From Brevipalpus yothersi (lineage: Eukaryota > Arthropoda > Arachnida > Trombidiformes > Tenuipalpidae): a stretch of 64,000 nucleotides of DNA. Shown piece by piece: positions 1 to 12,108 of this stretch (position 1 is the stretch's first letter; every line of letters begins with the position of its first letter). The DNA lies in NCBI GenBank assembly GCA_003956705.1, contig QZCP01000667.1, forward strand, positions 530,102 to 594,101, given 5' to 3'. Made by a program: the position numbers and the translations under genes. Below the pieces are notes generated by a model that was given only the letters and a program-made list of their open reading frames with translations, ran no database searches and had not been told where the DNA came from.

Positions 1-18
1 GAGAGAGAGAGAGAGAGA
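1..18. repeat. (GA)n microsatellite at window edge
   Basis: The window opens in a GA dinucleotide tract that probably continues to the left. No function is implied. Confidence 0.9.
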
Positions 19-396
19 ATGTCAGACAATTTTTTGAAGCATAAGAAGATGAAATGAGCAAAAGTAGCATCAAAAACAAACTAGATAATGATTGAAGATC
101 TTACTTATTACAGAGAGTGATGGAGAGCAAAGGAGAAGAGTAAAGAGAGAAATCTTTTTCTTGAGAAACAAATTCTCCAGTCCCATAGAATCATTAATCA
201 AGACAAAATTATGATCATCACCGCCAAGTGTGACATTAAATTTGCATCTCGTTATATTTTATCTGTGAGTAAGTGTGTAGATAGTGTAAAGACACTTTCG
301 TCAGCTGATTGTGAATGATTACTTCGTCTTGAAACGATCAATAGTTTGATGATGATGGTGATAGGAGTGAAAAAAAAAATTTCATGATTCACTTAC

Positions 397-493
397 CAAA
401 AGGCTGATCAGTATATGAATCGTATCCACCGAAACACGGTATAAATTCACTAGCAAGTAGTGTAAAAAGTAGTCCACAATAGTGAATCCACAT
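397..493 (-). CDS. Probable first coding exon of a secreted protein (signal peptide)
   Basis: On the minus strand an ATG at 493-491 opens a 32-codon reading frame. It begins MWIHYCGLLFTLLASEF, continues with residues such as CFGGYDSYTDQPF, and ends in a textbook donor (G followed by GTAAGT, GT at 396-395), leaving phase 1. The start has a classic signal-peptide shape: short N-terminus, hydrophobic LLFTLLA core and small residues after it. The next exon is not certain. An acceptor near 305 would add about 17 residues (ADESVFTLS...) before a stop, giving a peptide of about 50 residues. Otherwise the gene continues left of the window. The family is not recognised. The upstream stretch (494-780) is rich in GT/CA repeats and would be its 5' UTR or promoter. 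Confidence 0.45.
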
Positions 494-1616
494 TATTGTA
501 ATTTTTTATCGTTATTGCTGGAATGGCAGAAAAATAAAAATCCACCAAAAGGTCATCCGTACACACACAACCACAGCCACCGCACACACACACAATTAAC
601 ACACAGATCGTATGATCTCAATCAACAAGATGCACAAGCATCACCAAAAATTCGATCCGATTAAGTAAGTGTGGTATATGCGAGAAGAAAAGTAAAACTT
701 TCCACAGCCGGAAGTATATGAGAACAGAGGTGAAGATACACCGTTACACCGGAACACCGTTACTCACTCTCACTGACGATGATTCATAATGTGGAGTCAC
801 TGTCCGAAGTGATCTGTAACCTATTCGAATGGATTTTTTTTCGAATACTAATTGAGAGAAAATTTTACACAATATATTCTCTCAAAAACCCTCACCACAA
901 ATATTTTCACAAATCAAAAAATTATTCTTGTAACCAATGGAATAGGAGACACAGTACAAGAACGATGCAAGTTACTTGAGCTCATATCCATCGAAACTTC
1001 CACTGAAAAGACTGCCTTTGAACTGGTTGCATTGAGCTTGTTCAAAAAATCCTGTCCACATCTGGCGGGACCACCAGATGTCTCTATCATCACCTATCAC
1101 TCCATTCCTACTCTGCGCATGCTTCAACATTTCGACTTCAACTTTGACCACTACTGCCATCTGGTGTCGATTGGGTTTGTGGATGTTGGAAAATGTTGGA
1201 AAAATGCAAAGAGAATGTAAAATGGAGGAGAAAGAAGAGAGAAGAGAGAGAAGATGAGGAGATGTTTTTGATGCTGTTGATGGAGTGAATTTTTTTATAT
1301 TATCATCATCTCTTCGGTTCCACTCTCTTTTCTGTTGTTTATTTATCGGCAAAAATGATGGAGATGATGGTGTTTTGAAATTTTGATTATTATCCATTTT
1401 TTTTGATTTAGTTGTTGTGTGTAAACGAATTGAAATCATCGGGAAACATACATACACACACACACATACAATGCATACGATATGAAACATAAATTATAGT
1501 ATTTTCAATTCTGTTTTTCTGTCCCTTCTGTCTATCTTATATATATATTAATATCATTGTGATCATCACTGTTCATCCATCTCATCTCATCATCTCATCA
1601 CCACTGAATTCATAAT
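494..1616. other. Intergenic region between divergent genes
   Basis: No confident coding exon is seen here. The stretch holds CA-rich simple sequence near 570-602 and 1448-1470, a short tandem CACCGTTAC (about 740-765), and AT-rich sequence. Open frames on both strands at 850-1490 have no recognisable domain. It separates the minus-strand signal-peptide exon from the plus-strand SCAF gene, so it should carry both promoters. Confidence 0.6.
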
Positions 1617-4600
1617 ATGGAACTAGTGCAGGCATTTAATGCGGAGGTAAGTGTATCACTGATGGTCATTAGGTGGATGAACTGTTTGGCTTGTTCACTT
1701 TGCTCATAATGATTATCCTGGGATGTTGATGCATGCTCATGTTTACATGATTGCATTTTTTTATTGTGAGTCAGATTAATATTGTTTTTTCTCGTTTTCT
1801 TGTGATTCACAGCTGTCTTCGTTGTACGAGGTCAAGCCTCCAATATCTAAAGCCAAGATGAGCCAGATAACCAAAGTTGCCATCAAGGGTATCAAAATGT
1901 ATAAACACATTGTTCAAAGCGTTGAAAGATTTATAACTAAGGTTTGTATGCGTTATTGAGTGTGTGATTATGTTCATCAATTACTAATCATTTTGTTTTG
2001 TTTCATTTTTCGAACAGTGTCGTCCGGAATATAAAATACCGGGACTCTATGTGATCGATTCTATCGTACGACAGTCAAGACACCAATTTGGTGTGGATAA
2101 AGATGTTTTTGGACCTAGATTCACAAGAAATTTTACGCAAACTTTCCACAATCTTTTTTTAACATGTCCTCAAGATGATAAACCTAAAATTGTTCGTGTA
2201 TTGAACCTGTGGCAAAGAAACAGTGTTTTCTCGAGCGAAGTCATACAACCTCTTTTGGACATGGCTAACCCTAGTGCAGATTTAGGGCAAGTCAAATACG
2301 AACGATCCTCCGATGGTAACACCAATACTGATCTACTTAGTGGCATAGGAGATGATGAGAATGATAATGACCTTCTGTCAGGTCTCCAACAATTGGCATC
2401 TACACTGGAGATGATGAAGAACACAAATAATGGCAACAGTCTGAGTGGCTCTGGCTCTCATCAGCTCAATAATTCAGGAAATTCTCAACAAAATGCCGTT
2501 CGATTCAATAAGAAACTTTTGGACTTTGATTATAGTGAAGATGAAGACGATATGGATAGGAGTGAAACTCCTACAGAAGCTGAACCTCCTACTAGTGCAA
2601 CTTTAAACAACGAAGATGCTAATAATAATCCGTTAGCTCTGAGTATGGCCCAAAATTTACTTTTCAATCCTGAGCTTTTACAAAAATTGCAGCAAATGCA
2701 GCAAACAATCCAACAAAATCAAGAGGCTCAAAGTTCACAATCAAGTGGAAACGCTAAACACTCTCTGACCACAGACTTTCTTTCCTCGTCTCAGTCACTT
2801 AATGATCAATCCGAACCAGTAGCACCAGATGTTGATGTTAAATCTGCTTTGTTTGATACTGACGCTCGTTCAAAAGATGTTTTACCAGTAGATAAAAATG
2901 TCTACGAATTCAGCTACCAGCAGCCTAATAGTAGTCAAAAGGGTTTTATTAGAAATGAAGCTCCAATAGTATCTTCTAATGTTTATCCGCCCCACCAATC
3001 GCAAGAAGATCCGCCTCGTTCGTCTAGGGCATACATGGGTTACAGACATGATTATGATTATGATGGACTAGGGCGAGGTGATGCTCCCGATTCTGTACCC
3101 ACCAAAACTAAGTCGCCCTCACCACGTCGATCCCGCTTCTCTAGATCATCTTATCGTGATAAGGATGAGCGAATCAAAAGAGATCGCTCTCGTTCTCCAT
3201 GGAGATCAAGTGATAGGAGAAATTATGAATCAAGATCACATCAAAGAGATAGGAGTGATCGTATACTGTCTCCCGAAAGTGAACGTCGAGAAAAAGAACG
3301 AGAAAAAGAGCGAGATAGACAAAGACGTGGTTTACCACAAATTCGTAAAGGCTATCTTACGATCTGTAGCACTACTTTGTGGCTAGGTCACGTACCCAAA
3401 ATAGTATCAGAAGCTGATATCTCGAATACCTTTGGTGAATTCGGTATTATAAACAGTATTGATGTACGTCCATTCCATCGTATCTTCATTAACACCGGTG
3501 TTGATTCAAAACAACTACAAAACTTTTCTAGGATTATTGAGTGATAATTGACGTGACCAAATCTTCTTTTTCTCTACTCATTCTTATTCCTTCTAGCTGA
3601 TACCCCCGAGAGGTTGTGCTTATGTTTGTATGAATCGTAGACAAGACGCTTATCGAGCGCTTTCCCAACTTAAAAATCTTAAGCTACATGGAAGCTCAAT
3701 CAAGGTAATGTCATTGGCGATCAGAGTGGATACCATTATGGATGGATCATCAAGATTACCACAAAGGGTCCCCTCTATACACTAATTGTGTTGAGGTGAT
3801 AATGAGTTGTTAACGGAATTCTTTCTTTCTTTCTCCATCTCCTCTTTGAAATTGGCATATCGTTAGATGGCTTGGGCCCCCGGAAAAGGAATGAAGGGGA
3901 AAGATTACAAGGATCATTGGGACGTTGATTTGGGAGCAAGTTACATTCCGTATGATAAATTAGATGAAAGTGTTGATCTAGATCTACTTGAGGATGGTGG
4001 TATGATAGATGAAGATACTGTTCCTGAAAAACTGAAAGGTAGAGTATTTAGTCGGGATTTCTGTAGAAGATTTTTCAACTAATCTACTCCTCCCCCATCC
4101 GATTAATTTTCGAACTACGTTAAATAGAATTGAGAGAGAAGAAAGCCAAAGAGCAGGAGACAAGGCTGCTGGATGTCTCCAAAGCTGCATTTCCTGTGCC
4201 AGTACTACCAATTCAATCAGTGCCTGCAGTTCCAACGGGTCCACCTTCCTTCACAATGCCTATACCGCCTCGTAAGTATCATCGTGATTCTTTCCGAAAC
4301 AGAATGGGAATAGAAATGAGATGAGAATTAAAAATAAATTAAATTAAATTTCTAGCATTGGTTCCTCCGGTTGCTCCAACGGTACCTGCTTCCATAGCCC
4401 AGCCACTGCCTATTGGGCTACCTCTACCTCCGACGATGGGAATCCCACCACCAAATCCAGTGGTTACAGGTCCTAATGTTCCATTGCCAAATATTGGTCC
4501 ATCTCCTGCTAATATCATCAACACCTCGAGCTCTGATCTTCCAAACCTAAATATTCCTCCTCCAAACATCCCTCCACCCAACCTCCCACCACCTAATATT

Positions 4601-4825
4601 CCTCCACCCAGCATTGCACTTACTAATCTACCTCCTCTCAATATCCCACCACCCAATATTCCGCCAAACAGTCTACCTCCTAATTTATCCTCTATTCCTC
4701 CTCCCAATTTGCCTCCTCCAGGCTTCCGGTTACCTTTAAGACCCATGCCTCCCAGAGGCTCGAGACCCCATCTAGATCGAAACAGAATAGATATCAAGAG
4801 AAATCGTCCTGGATTTCTTTACTGA
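1617..4825 (+). CDS. SCAF8: SCAF4/SCAF8-like SR-related CTD-associated factor
   Basis: Seven exons join in phase: 1617-1646, 1813-1941, 2018-3463, 3597-3704, 3867-4038, 4128-4271 and 4356-4825, giving about 832 residues. The N-terminal CTD-interacting domain (residues about 1-140) begins MELVQAFNAELSSLYEVKPP and contains YVIDSIVRQSRHQFG and the VLNLWQ helix. A disordered region with acidic, SR/RS and RE/RD-rich stretches follows. Next comes an RRM (TTLWLGHVPK ... GCAYVCMNRRQDAYRAL) split by an intron after INSID. The segment MAWAPGKGMKGKDYKDHWD after the RRM is diagnostic for SCAF4/8. The C-terminus is a proline-rich PPPNIP repeat. The family binds phosphorylated RNA polymerase II CTD in the nucleus and suppresses premature polyadenylation. 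I cannot tell SCAF4 from SCAF8; arthropods usually have one. The start is the first ATG before the CID. Confidence 0.93.
4540..4725 (+). repeat. Proline-rich PPPNIP/PPPNLP tandem repeat in SCAF exon 7
   Basis: About ten imperfect copies of a 12-15-base unit encode PPPNIPPPNLPPPNIPPPS-like sequence. Copies vary at third codon positions and by short insertions (ALTNLPPL), so it behaves like a coding minisatellite. Confidence 0.8.
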
Positions 4826-5576
4826 TCATTAAAGTCTGACGAATGTAATGAAATATGACGTTAGGATTATAAATATTAAAACGAATGTAAATATCATTGC
4901 TAAAACGAACTGATACTCTCTGCCAGTGATTTGATTGCCTCGGTTCACAAGGTGGGGCAATCAGCTAATAATACTCTCCCGAGCAGATGAAAATGATGAC
5001 TCTCCAAATGCTCATATTAGCTTTCAAAGGTTTCCCATAAAAAGCTGAAGGAAAGAGAAATCTCGAACTAAGATTTCGATTCCTCATCCTCTAGATTGAT
5101 AAAAAGTTCATTAATTCGTGCGAAACTTGAGGAATCGACCTATATGATATGTGGAGAAGTAAAGAAAATCAACTTGCGAGTCTTCAAGTTCAATTAAAAG
5201 CTGTCTCGAAAGCATCTCTTGACAACACAGAATGGATAATGAGTACTTTATGATTTGATTTCAAGATGATCTCTCGATCGAAACGCGATGATGTGGAAGA
5301 AATCGAATCATTTCAAGCTCGAAGCGATTTGATTACGTTTCACTCTTGAATCAATCCGATTCATCAATCTTGAAGTCTCCTAGCAAAATTCTTTTTTGAA
5401 AAAAACGTTGCGACACTGTCTCACCATCTACTGGATGCATATGACCATGAATCAATTCAAATCATTTCAGAGGCAATTTTCATAAATATAAAAACAACTT
5501 TAAGCACTGTTATATCTTACAGAGATCGTTAGTAGAAATTTCAATTGATAGAACTTTTCCTAGGTACAAAAGTTAC
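4826..5576. other. Shared 3' intergenic region between convergent SCAF and gp210
   Basis: This 750-base stretch lies between two convergent stop codons and should hold both 3' UTRs. ATTAAA-like hexamers occur close after the SCAF stop (about 4828 and 4874), but I cannot say which is used. No coding exon or RNA gene is seen. Confidence 0.6.
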
Positions 5577-8500
5577 TTAATTACTTCTCTCACTCCATAA
5601 AGGTCTTCCCACACGTGGTGATGTTGGTGAAGCTGCTTGGGGTGAGTCCACGCTGAACGATGACGTTGATGGAGTTGCCAATGGCGCTTGGAAGCTGAGG
5701 GTCCTCTTTTGGAGAGGAGTGAAAATCATTGGTGAAGGGGCTGCTGGCTGGATGACTCGATTTTGCCTCACTCTGGTCATCATGTAATGGTATCCAAAAA
5801 TGATTGCCACAGAGGTGATGATACTTGTCAAAAGTCTTTGATAGTAATCAACCACAAATGTCCAAACTGTACCCAGCATCTGAGAGAATGATTGTTTTGG
5901 AGCTCTTATAGAACTTTCACGAGCCAATTTGGGACAGAGACGACCCTCTGACCAAGCAATTTTGACGATGACGGTTTTTGTTTGGCGAAGCAGGTGAGAC
6001 CAGACTTTGATATTGAGAGGCTCATTACTCTCCCTCTGCCATAGTTTCGATATGTCTCTGATTTGAATTGGTATTTGTCGAACGAAAAGACTCTTGGTCG
6101 AAAGAGATGCAGTCTGTTTCGGCTCCTCAGGAGGGAAGATGTCAATGATGGCTTCAGTGTCTTCATTACCGTAAATAACTTGGATTGTCGAAGAAATATG
6201 AGGTGTTGAGGAAACGGTGATGAAATCCAGAGTATTCTTATCACTGAGAATAATTTCTTTCTGCACAACATGGAAGTTTGGATAGAATGGAAGGGTTATC
6301 GATGAGCTCATGGTAGGGTCAGATGAGTAGGAATTGAGGAACAATGTAACGGTGATGTCCATTTCCACCGAAGAGAGAGCAGAAAGTAGATTATTTTCAA
6401 ATGGCTGAGGATTGAGATGAACTTCATTGATATTTTTGATGAGATTGAATTCAATTTGGCAGTCAAATAGATCAGAAGGAGAGAGATCTCGCCCAATCAT
6501 TGCATTCAAAAAACTTGGTGCTTTGAGTGAGAGAGTCAATTCACAAGAGAATGGTGTATTCTGTTTGTAAAAAATGTTATCAAAAGAATCGCCATCGCAT
6601 GAATGAGGAGAGGGTGAACTTGAATCACTTCTCACAACGTTGATTGGAAAAACAAAACTTGAGCCAGTTTGCGTTAGGTATTCGATGCCACTAGACTCCA
6701 GTTGAATAGCTTGAGGTCTATTCACATTTATTTGCCCAGAAGAAGTGGTGAAAGATGATATGTTGTATTTCACTCTCACTTTTCCAGGTCGATTTGTTAA
6801 AGAAACGCCAGATAAACTTTCCATTAGGAGCGTTTTCTCATCCCCTTCAATTTCCCAAATTCCAGACTGACCTTCGGGAGTTGTGAGAGAAGATTTGAAA
6901 CAAACGATGTCACCAAGAGTGAAATTGAGAGGCTCTTTAGAGGAGGGAGAGATAGCATTGCCTGATCGAATATAGACATAGTCCTGCAACTCATTGCCTT
7001 TGCCATCTGAGGCATCCCAAGCACGAACAATAGTAGTTCCTTCTTTCAGAATTTTTACCGTAAGATTATTGTTTTCATATCGACCAGATGCTGCTATATC
7101 TATTAGATCATATCTGTTGGGCCGTATATTCAGATTACTTAATGCTGCATCGAAAAGTTGACCATTTGAGTCATAATAGTTGACACCGAAGCGAACAAAT
7201 GATCCAACAGGAAGATGGTGGACAGGAGTATTAGCTTTTGAAGAATGATGGAAGGTTTTCATAGGCTTGAGCATTAAGTAGGACACGGGCTTGACAACAA
7301 TACGATAAGATACCGATTGCTGAGTGCTGAATTCTTCTTGGGCAGTAACAACAAGAATATTCTCTCCAACATCGATTGCTTTGAGAATATTGCCTTTGTC
7401 GAGGAGGACTTTGGTTGAAGGGAAACGCAGTGAATACTTCAAACTTGCAAAACCTTGTCTGGTTGATTTCAAATGTAACTCAGAACCAGGAGACATGAGA
7501 AGAAGCCCCTCATCTCTTTCGCCAGATGGTAAAAGAAGTCTAAGCTGTGGATATATGCGTAATTGAATTTCATCAGACAGAGGCATATTCTTGACAACTT
7601 GTTGATGGAGACTGTCTCGACTCTTCTCCTCAACCTCGACAGAACACTTGATGCTCACAGAACCTGACTGAATACCATGCGCTCGAACAGAGAACATATT
7701 CTCACTTTGAGGAGCTCCTTCAATTGTCTCAAAAAGACCCGAGTCATCTAATACTCCCTTAAGTCGAACAATTTCTGTGTTAGAAACTGTCCACCTGATT
7801 CGTAGTTGAGGATTAGCTGCTGCAAAAGTGAAGGGTGATAGGAGAGTGTCATCATCAGGAGAAACACCGGATATGAAGAGAGGCATTTCTGATCCGACGA
7901 GAAGACGACTTCCTGGATGACTTATCTTGATCCCTTTCAGAGGAACAACTTTAAGAACAATTTGATCTTGAGAATGAAGGATAGAATTATGGCCAAGGGC
8001 ACTGACAGTGAGACGAGTGGATCCCAATTGATGAGCAATCAAAATACCAGAAGCACTTATCGTAGCAATTTGTTCATCGTCAATTTTAAACACAATATTT
8101 GTATCAACTTGAGGACCTCCCACAACCGTTATTTGAAATATTGATCCGATAATCAGGGTTAGGTTAGAAGGCACAATTTTGAGGGGAACAAAGATCTGAA
8201 TACTTGCATCTAAGCTTGAGACAGCTTGTGTTTGCTTTAAATGGTCATATTTGGACGAAGTTGAGAAAGAAACTGAAGTTTTACCAAGTTTTTCTGCCTT
8301 AATGATGAACACAGACTCTTTATCTCCAATTTTAGGCTGAACTTTACGCTTGATCGTTATAATATCAGAGCCAATATTTGGTTGAAGATTCATTAGATCA
8401 TGATAGATTGCTGGTATGAGTCCTCCATTGTTGTCGATGACTTTAACGATTATTTCACCTTCCTTTTTGTGCTCAAGCTTCTCAAGCATTTGTATCTTGA

Positions 8501-11500
8501 TGTCTTTAGGAGATACTACTCTGACATCGGCTGTAACATCAGCGCCAGTCGAGCCATGATCTACACAGCAATCAGAAACTTTCAAAGCAAAAACTCCATT
8601 CTTAAGAGGTAGTAAGGAGGCAGTTTTACTTGTCTCAGAATAGTTGAGAGAGGCATATTCATTCGAAGAAAGCTCAACAGTGAAATGACCAGAGCCTCTT
8701 TGGAGTTGCAAAGAAATCTGAAATGAATAGAAATGACGTTATGGGATGAAGTTAAAAAGGATGGATTTATCTACCTTATTGTTTCGATGATTCAGAATTG
8801 AGAGTCGAGGAGGCTCTACATAGGGTTTATCGACGAGAGAGATCAAGCTGGTGGCTTTCAATTCAGTTGCTAAATCTTGATAACTCTTGATACCTTCATG
8901 GGCAAGCTGATCTGCTCTATAGCTCGTTGAGACAGCTTCGATTATCAGATCACCTTCCTTTCCAACAGGCTTTATGCGCTGATAACTTCTTGTCAATCTC
9001 TTGTAACCTTCAGCTCCATTGATTTCTTCTACAAAATTTGTATTCGATGTTAGTTTAGCCAAGGAATGATCAGAGACTCGCCATGTTACCGAGAGACTAC
9101 TAATATTGTAGAACTTTCTTCCTTTCTCATCTCGAGCAAAAATTTCAATGTTCGATTCTCTCGTGCTAGAGATGGGCAGTTTCACAGAAGAACCAGAACT
9201 GAGAGCCTGAATCAAGGGACAATTTTCATCAGCTTTAAGCTTTGGACGAAGATGTAGACTTTCTGGTGCTGCACAGGCCAATTTAAGAAGAATTGTCTCT
9301 ACTGCTGGGTTAGGAAGTGTGGGTGATGCTAAATTACCAATCGAGAGTTCAAATTCTGTTTCACCAAGATTCTTGCAAGTTGTTTTGAAAACATGCAAAT
9401 CCTTCTTAAAACGGTATGGATCAGCAATCAAGGACGTCTCGAAAAGATTAGCATGTCTGGGACTTAGACGAATGTAATGTCCTTCCTTGTAAGAAGGCCA
9501 CATACGAGGTCCACCCTCAAAAGCTAATTCTATGGAAGTACCAAGGGCAAGGAGACCAAAGGATGGTGGATGAACTAATTTTAAAGGTAAATGACACGCA
9601 ATTATCGTAGTTGTTTGGAGATTGATCTTATTATCTCCTGATTTGTAGCGTAAGAAAATTCGAGAGTGTCCTGGGGCTAAACAATCAAAACGGAGCGTTT
9701 TACACCCTCTACCAAACGAGGGAATCTCCTCTTTACTCATTGAACCATTGATATACGAAAATCGCCCCTTTTCAATTACCTCAACATCGATTGGCATTTT
9801 GCTACAGTCATCAAAAACTCTTCTTTTAGTTTTCTGATCATCCTCGAAGCCATATAATGCAACCGGTAGGAACACAGAAGAGCCAAGTTGTGTCTCAAGC
9901 ACATTGGCAACAACTTCAATATCATCAACTGGTTGAATAGATATCTGCAGAACTTCTCGGAAGACTGAATTATTAATATCAGTCACAATGATGGATGATC
10001 TTCCGAAAGTGTTTGTTTTAACTTTGGCTTTCGATGATTCTTTACTTTCACCCCGAAATGTGACCGCTGCAACACTAGGATCACTTGACTCCCAATGATA
10101 ATAGCCAGTCGCACCGGCAGCGGAAGGAGAAAGAATGTATGATGGCCTTACAATCGGATCCCATGGCAGTAAAATTGAGGATGGAGTGATAGTGAGCTTT
10201 GGATAAATTTTGACCTCCTGAGTGAGTTCGAGAGGAGAGGAGAGTTGTTTCACTTCCCTATTCTCGTTGAATGCTCCAATCAATTTGGCTTTGATTTTAC
10301 ATGATCCAGAGAGAAGTGTAGTGACTACACTGTAGGTACCGTTGGGTGACTGGAATTCAACTTTGAAATATTTAGATGGAAATTCTACTTGTAAATCCAA
10401 GTTGTCACTCGAATAAATGCGATGATGATAGTCGTCAAAAATTTGAATATCGATGATATATACTGTTTGTTCTTGTAGAGCAAAGTTACCACCTGGATTC
10501 ACTGATATGGTTAAATAACTTGGTCGCCTAATGTATATCTCTGCTGTTGGCTGACGAACTCCATCTGTTTGCTTTATATTACGATCCTTGAGAACTAATT
10601 CTGTTTCTCCATCTCCAATAGCTGTAACTGTAGCTGTTTCAGGATTGAGATTTGCGACCGATTTATTTGTGATCTCAAGATAATACTGATCGGAGGGCAT
10701 CAGAAGCGGATGACTTTCACCTGATTTTATAAGCTCGATATTGTATTTAACAGTGCCAAACGGGATGAGGTAGATGTTGTGAGATGGTATAAGAATGAGA
10801 TTTGCGATCACAATCAAAGTAATCTCAGCTGGTTTAACATTTTTGTAAACTGGATCCTTAATCTTTACACCAACTTTGGAAGAGCCCGTTTTGGTACCCT
10901 GAATCAGCACCACCGAACCATGGCTATCTCTGGATTCCCAATACTCAATATCAGGTGTTACTCGATAGGAAGACTCGGAAAATTTTTTAAAACGCAAATT
11001 ATTACGAGCTTGATTAGCTCCTGGAAGAGGTTCCAAAATCCATTCAAATTCAATACCACCAAGACTTGAGAAAGTATCCTTCTCAGCATTCATGGCACGA
11101 ACTTCAATAATTTCCGGCACATCATCCAATGCAATTTCTTTTGTTCTTGTTATAATCTCTATACTCTTGATAACATCAACTTCAATGTCAACTCGATTAC
11201 TAAGTCCAGTGTCCGCTTCTCGAGCAATAACAATCGATGATAATCTTCTCGGGGAGTGGCTGGTGACGGTCACTTTGGCACTTTTCGAGCAAGATCGCAA
11301 AATATCTTGACTTTCCGGTGGATATATGGGATGTATAACAGCCACATCTGGTCGTGATGATGACCACTGATAACATCCGCCATCATTAACTTCTAAAGTA
11401 AAATTAGTAGGAACACCAATATTGTACGGCAAAAGTACTCGCCTTGCATTTAATTTGGATGCGAACACATCTTGGAATGTTATGATGGTGGTGATGATGA

Positions 11501-11531
11501 CCAATGATGTCACAAAAACAGAAGGCAACAT
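5577..11531 (-). CDS. Gp210: Nuclear pore membrane glycoprotein 210 (gp210/NUP210)
   Basis: Two exons, 11531-8775 and 8717-5577, are separated by a 57-base phase-0 intron and give about 1965 residues, close to the usual family length of about 1900. The protein starts with a signal peptide (MLPSVFVTSLVIITTIITFQ). A long luminal region of beta-sandwich (BIG2-like) repeats follows, e.g. NIGVPTNFTLEV and WESSDPSVAAV. Near the C-terminus is one transmembrane segment (LLTSIITSVAIIFGYHYMM) and a short cytoplasmic tail ending in Ser/Pro-rich sequence. This topology is that of gp210, a single-pass ring protein of the nuclear pore membrane. NXS/NXT sequons such as NGT and NNS are consistent with a glycoprotein. 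The gene is convergent with SCAF and lies head-to-tail after the phospholipase gene. Confidence 0.93.
8718..8774 (-). other. 57-base phase-0 intron of gp210
   Basis: The donor is AAG followed by GTAGAT (GT at 8774-8773) and the acceptor is TTTCAG (AG at 8719-8718). Without splicing the frame runs into a stop 11 codons later. Joining restores the 1965-residue frame. Confidence 0.9.
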
Positions 11532-12108
11532 ATTGATTACAATGGTAATGATGATGATGATGATGGTGAGAAAGATGAGAATTCAAATTAAATCGATAAT
11601 CAATCGAAAAAAAGAAAAGGAACACTAAACACAATCTCTATTCAACAACAATGTCCATGTTATGTTCACTTTTATCCTTCTTCATCACAAAGACGCCGGT
11701 TTAACATGAACACAGAAGATGTCTTTAAAAGAAAGTACTCAAATATCAACTTATACTACTATCCACTTACACTATAAAAGTTGAATCACTATCATCCTCA
11801 TCGACTGTCATGATAAGGTTATCTTTAATTACTCAAAATAAAAATTTGAAACAATTTACATGTATCTCTACAGACACACATGAAATCAAATCAAAACCTC
11901 AACCGCGTGCTTCTTCTTCACGCTTTTCGCCTTTTTCAACAATCAAGTCAACATGGCGAGTTGCTCAGTTTAATACTGAACACAATTCAAAAAAGTTGCC
12001 GCAAAAAAAGTTGGTGAAGATGTGAAGACAAAAGAGAAGCGCGAATGATAAGAGAAGGAAATAAATTGATTAGAAAATTTTTTGGTGAGAAAAAATGTTT
12101 CATTATAA
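11532..12108. other. gp210 promoter/5' UTR and phospholipase 3' UTR
   Basis: Both flanking genes are on the minus strand, so this stretch should hold the end of the phospholipase transcript and the gp210 promoter. Near 11542-11568 runs of ATG/CAT triplets give low-complexity open frames on both strands; these are not genes. A YY1-like AACATGGCGAG lies at 11950-11960. Confidence 0.6.
11950..11960 (+). promoter_or_regulatory. YY1/Pho-like motif upstream of gp210
   Basis: AACATGGCGAG matches the YY1/Pleiohomeotic core (AANATGGC) apart from its last bases. It lies about 420 bases upstream of the gp210 start codon. YY1 sites are common at promoters of housekeeping genes; function here is inferred. 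Confidence 0.3.

Noticed and set aside
852..1490. Overlapping open frames of 122 and 172 residues on opposite strands
   Set aside because: They lack a recognisable domain, splice context or codon pattern and lie in the interval between the left-edge exon and SCAF.
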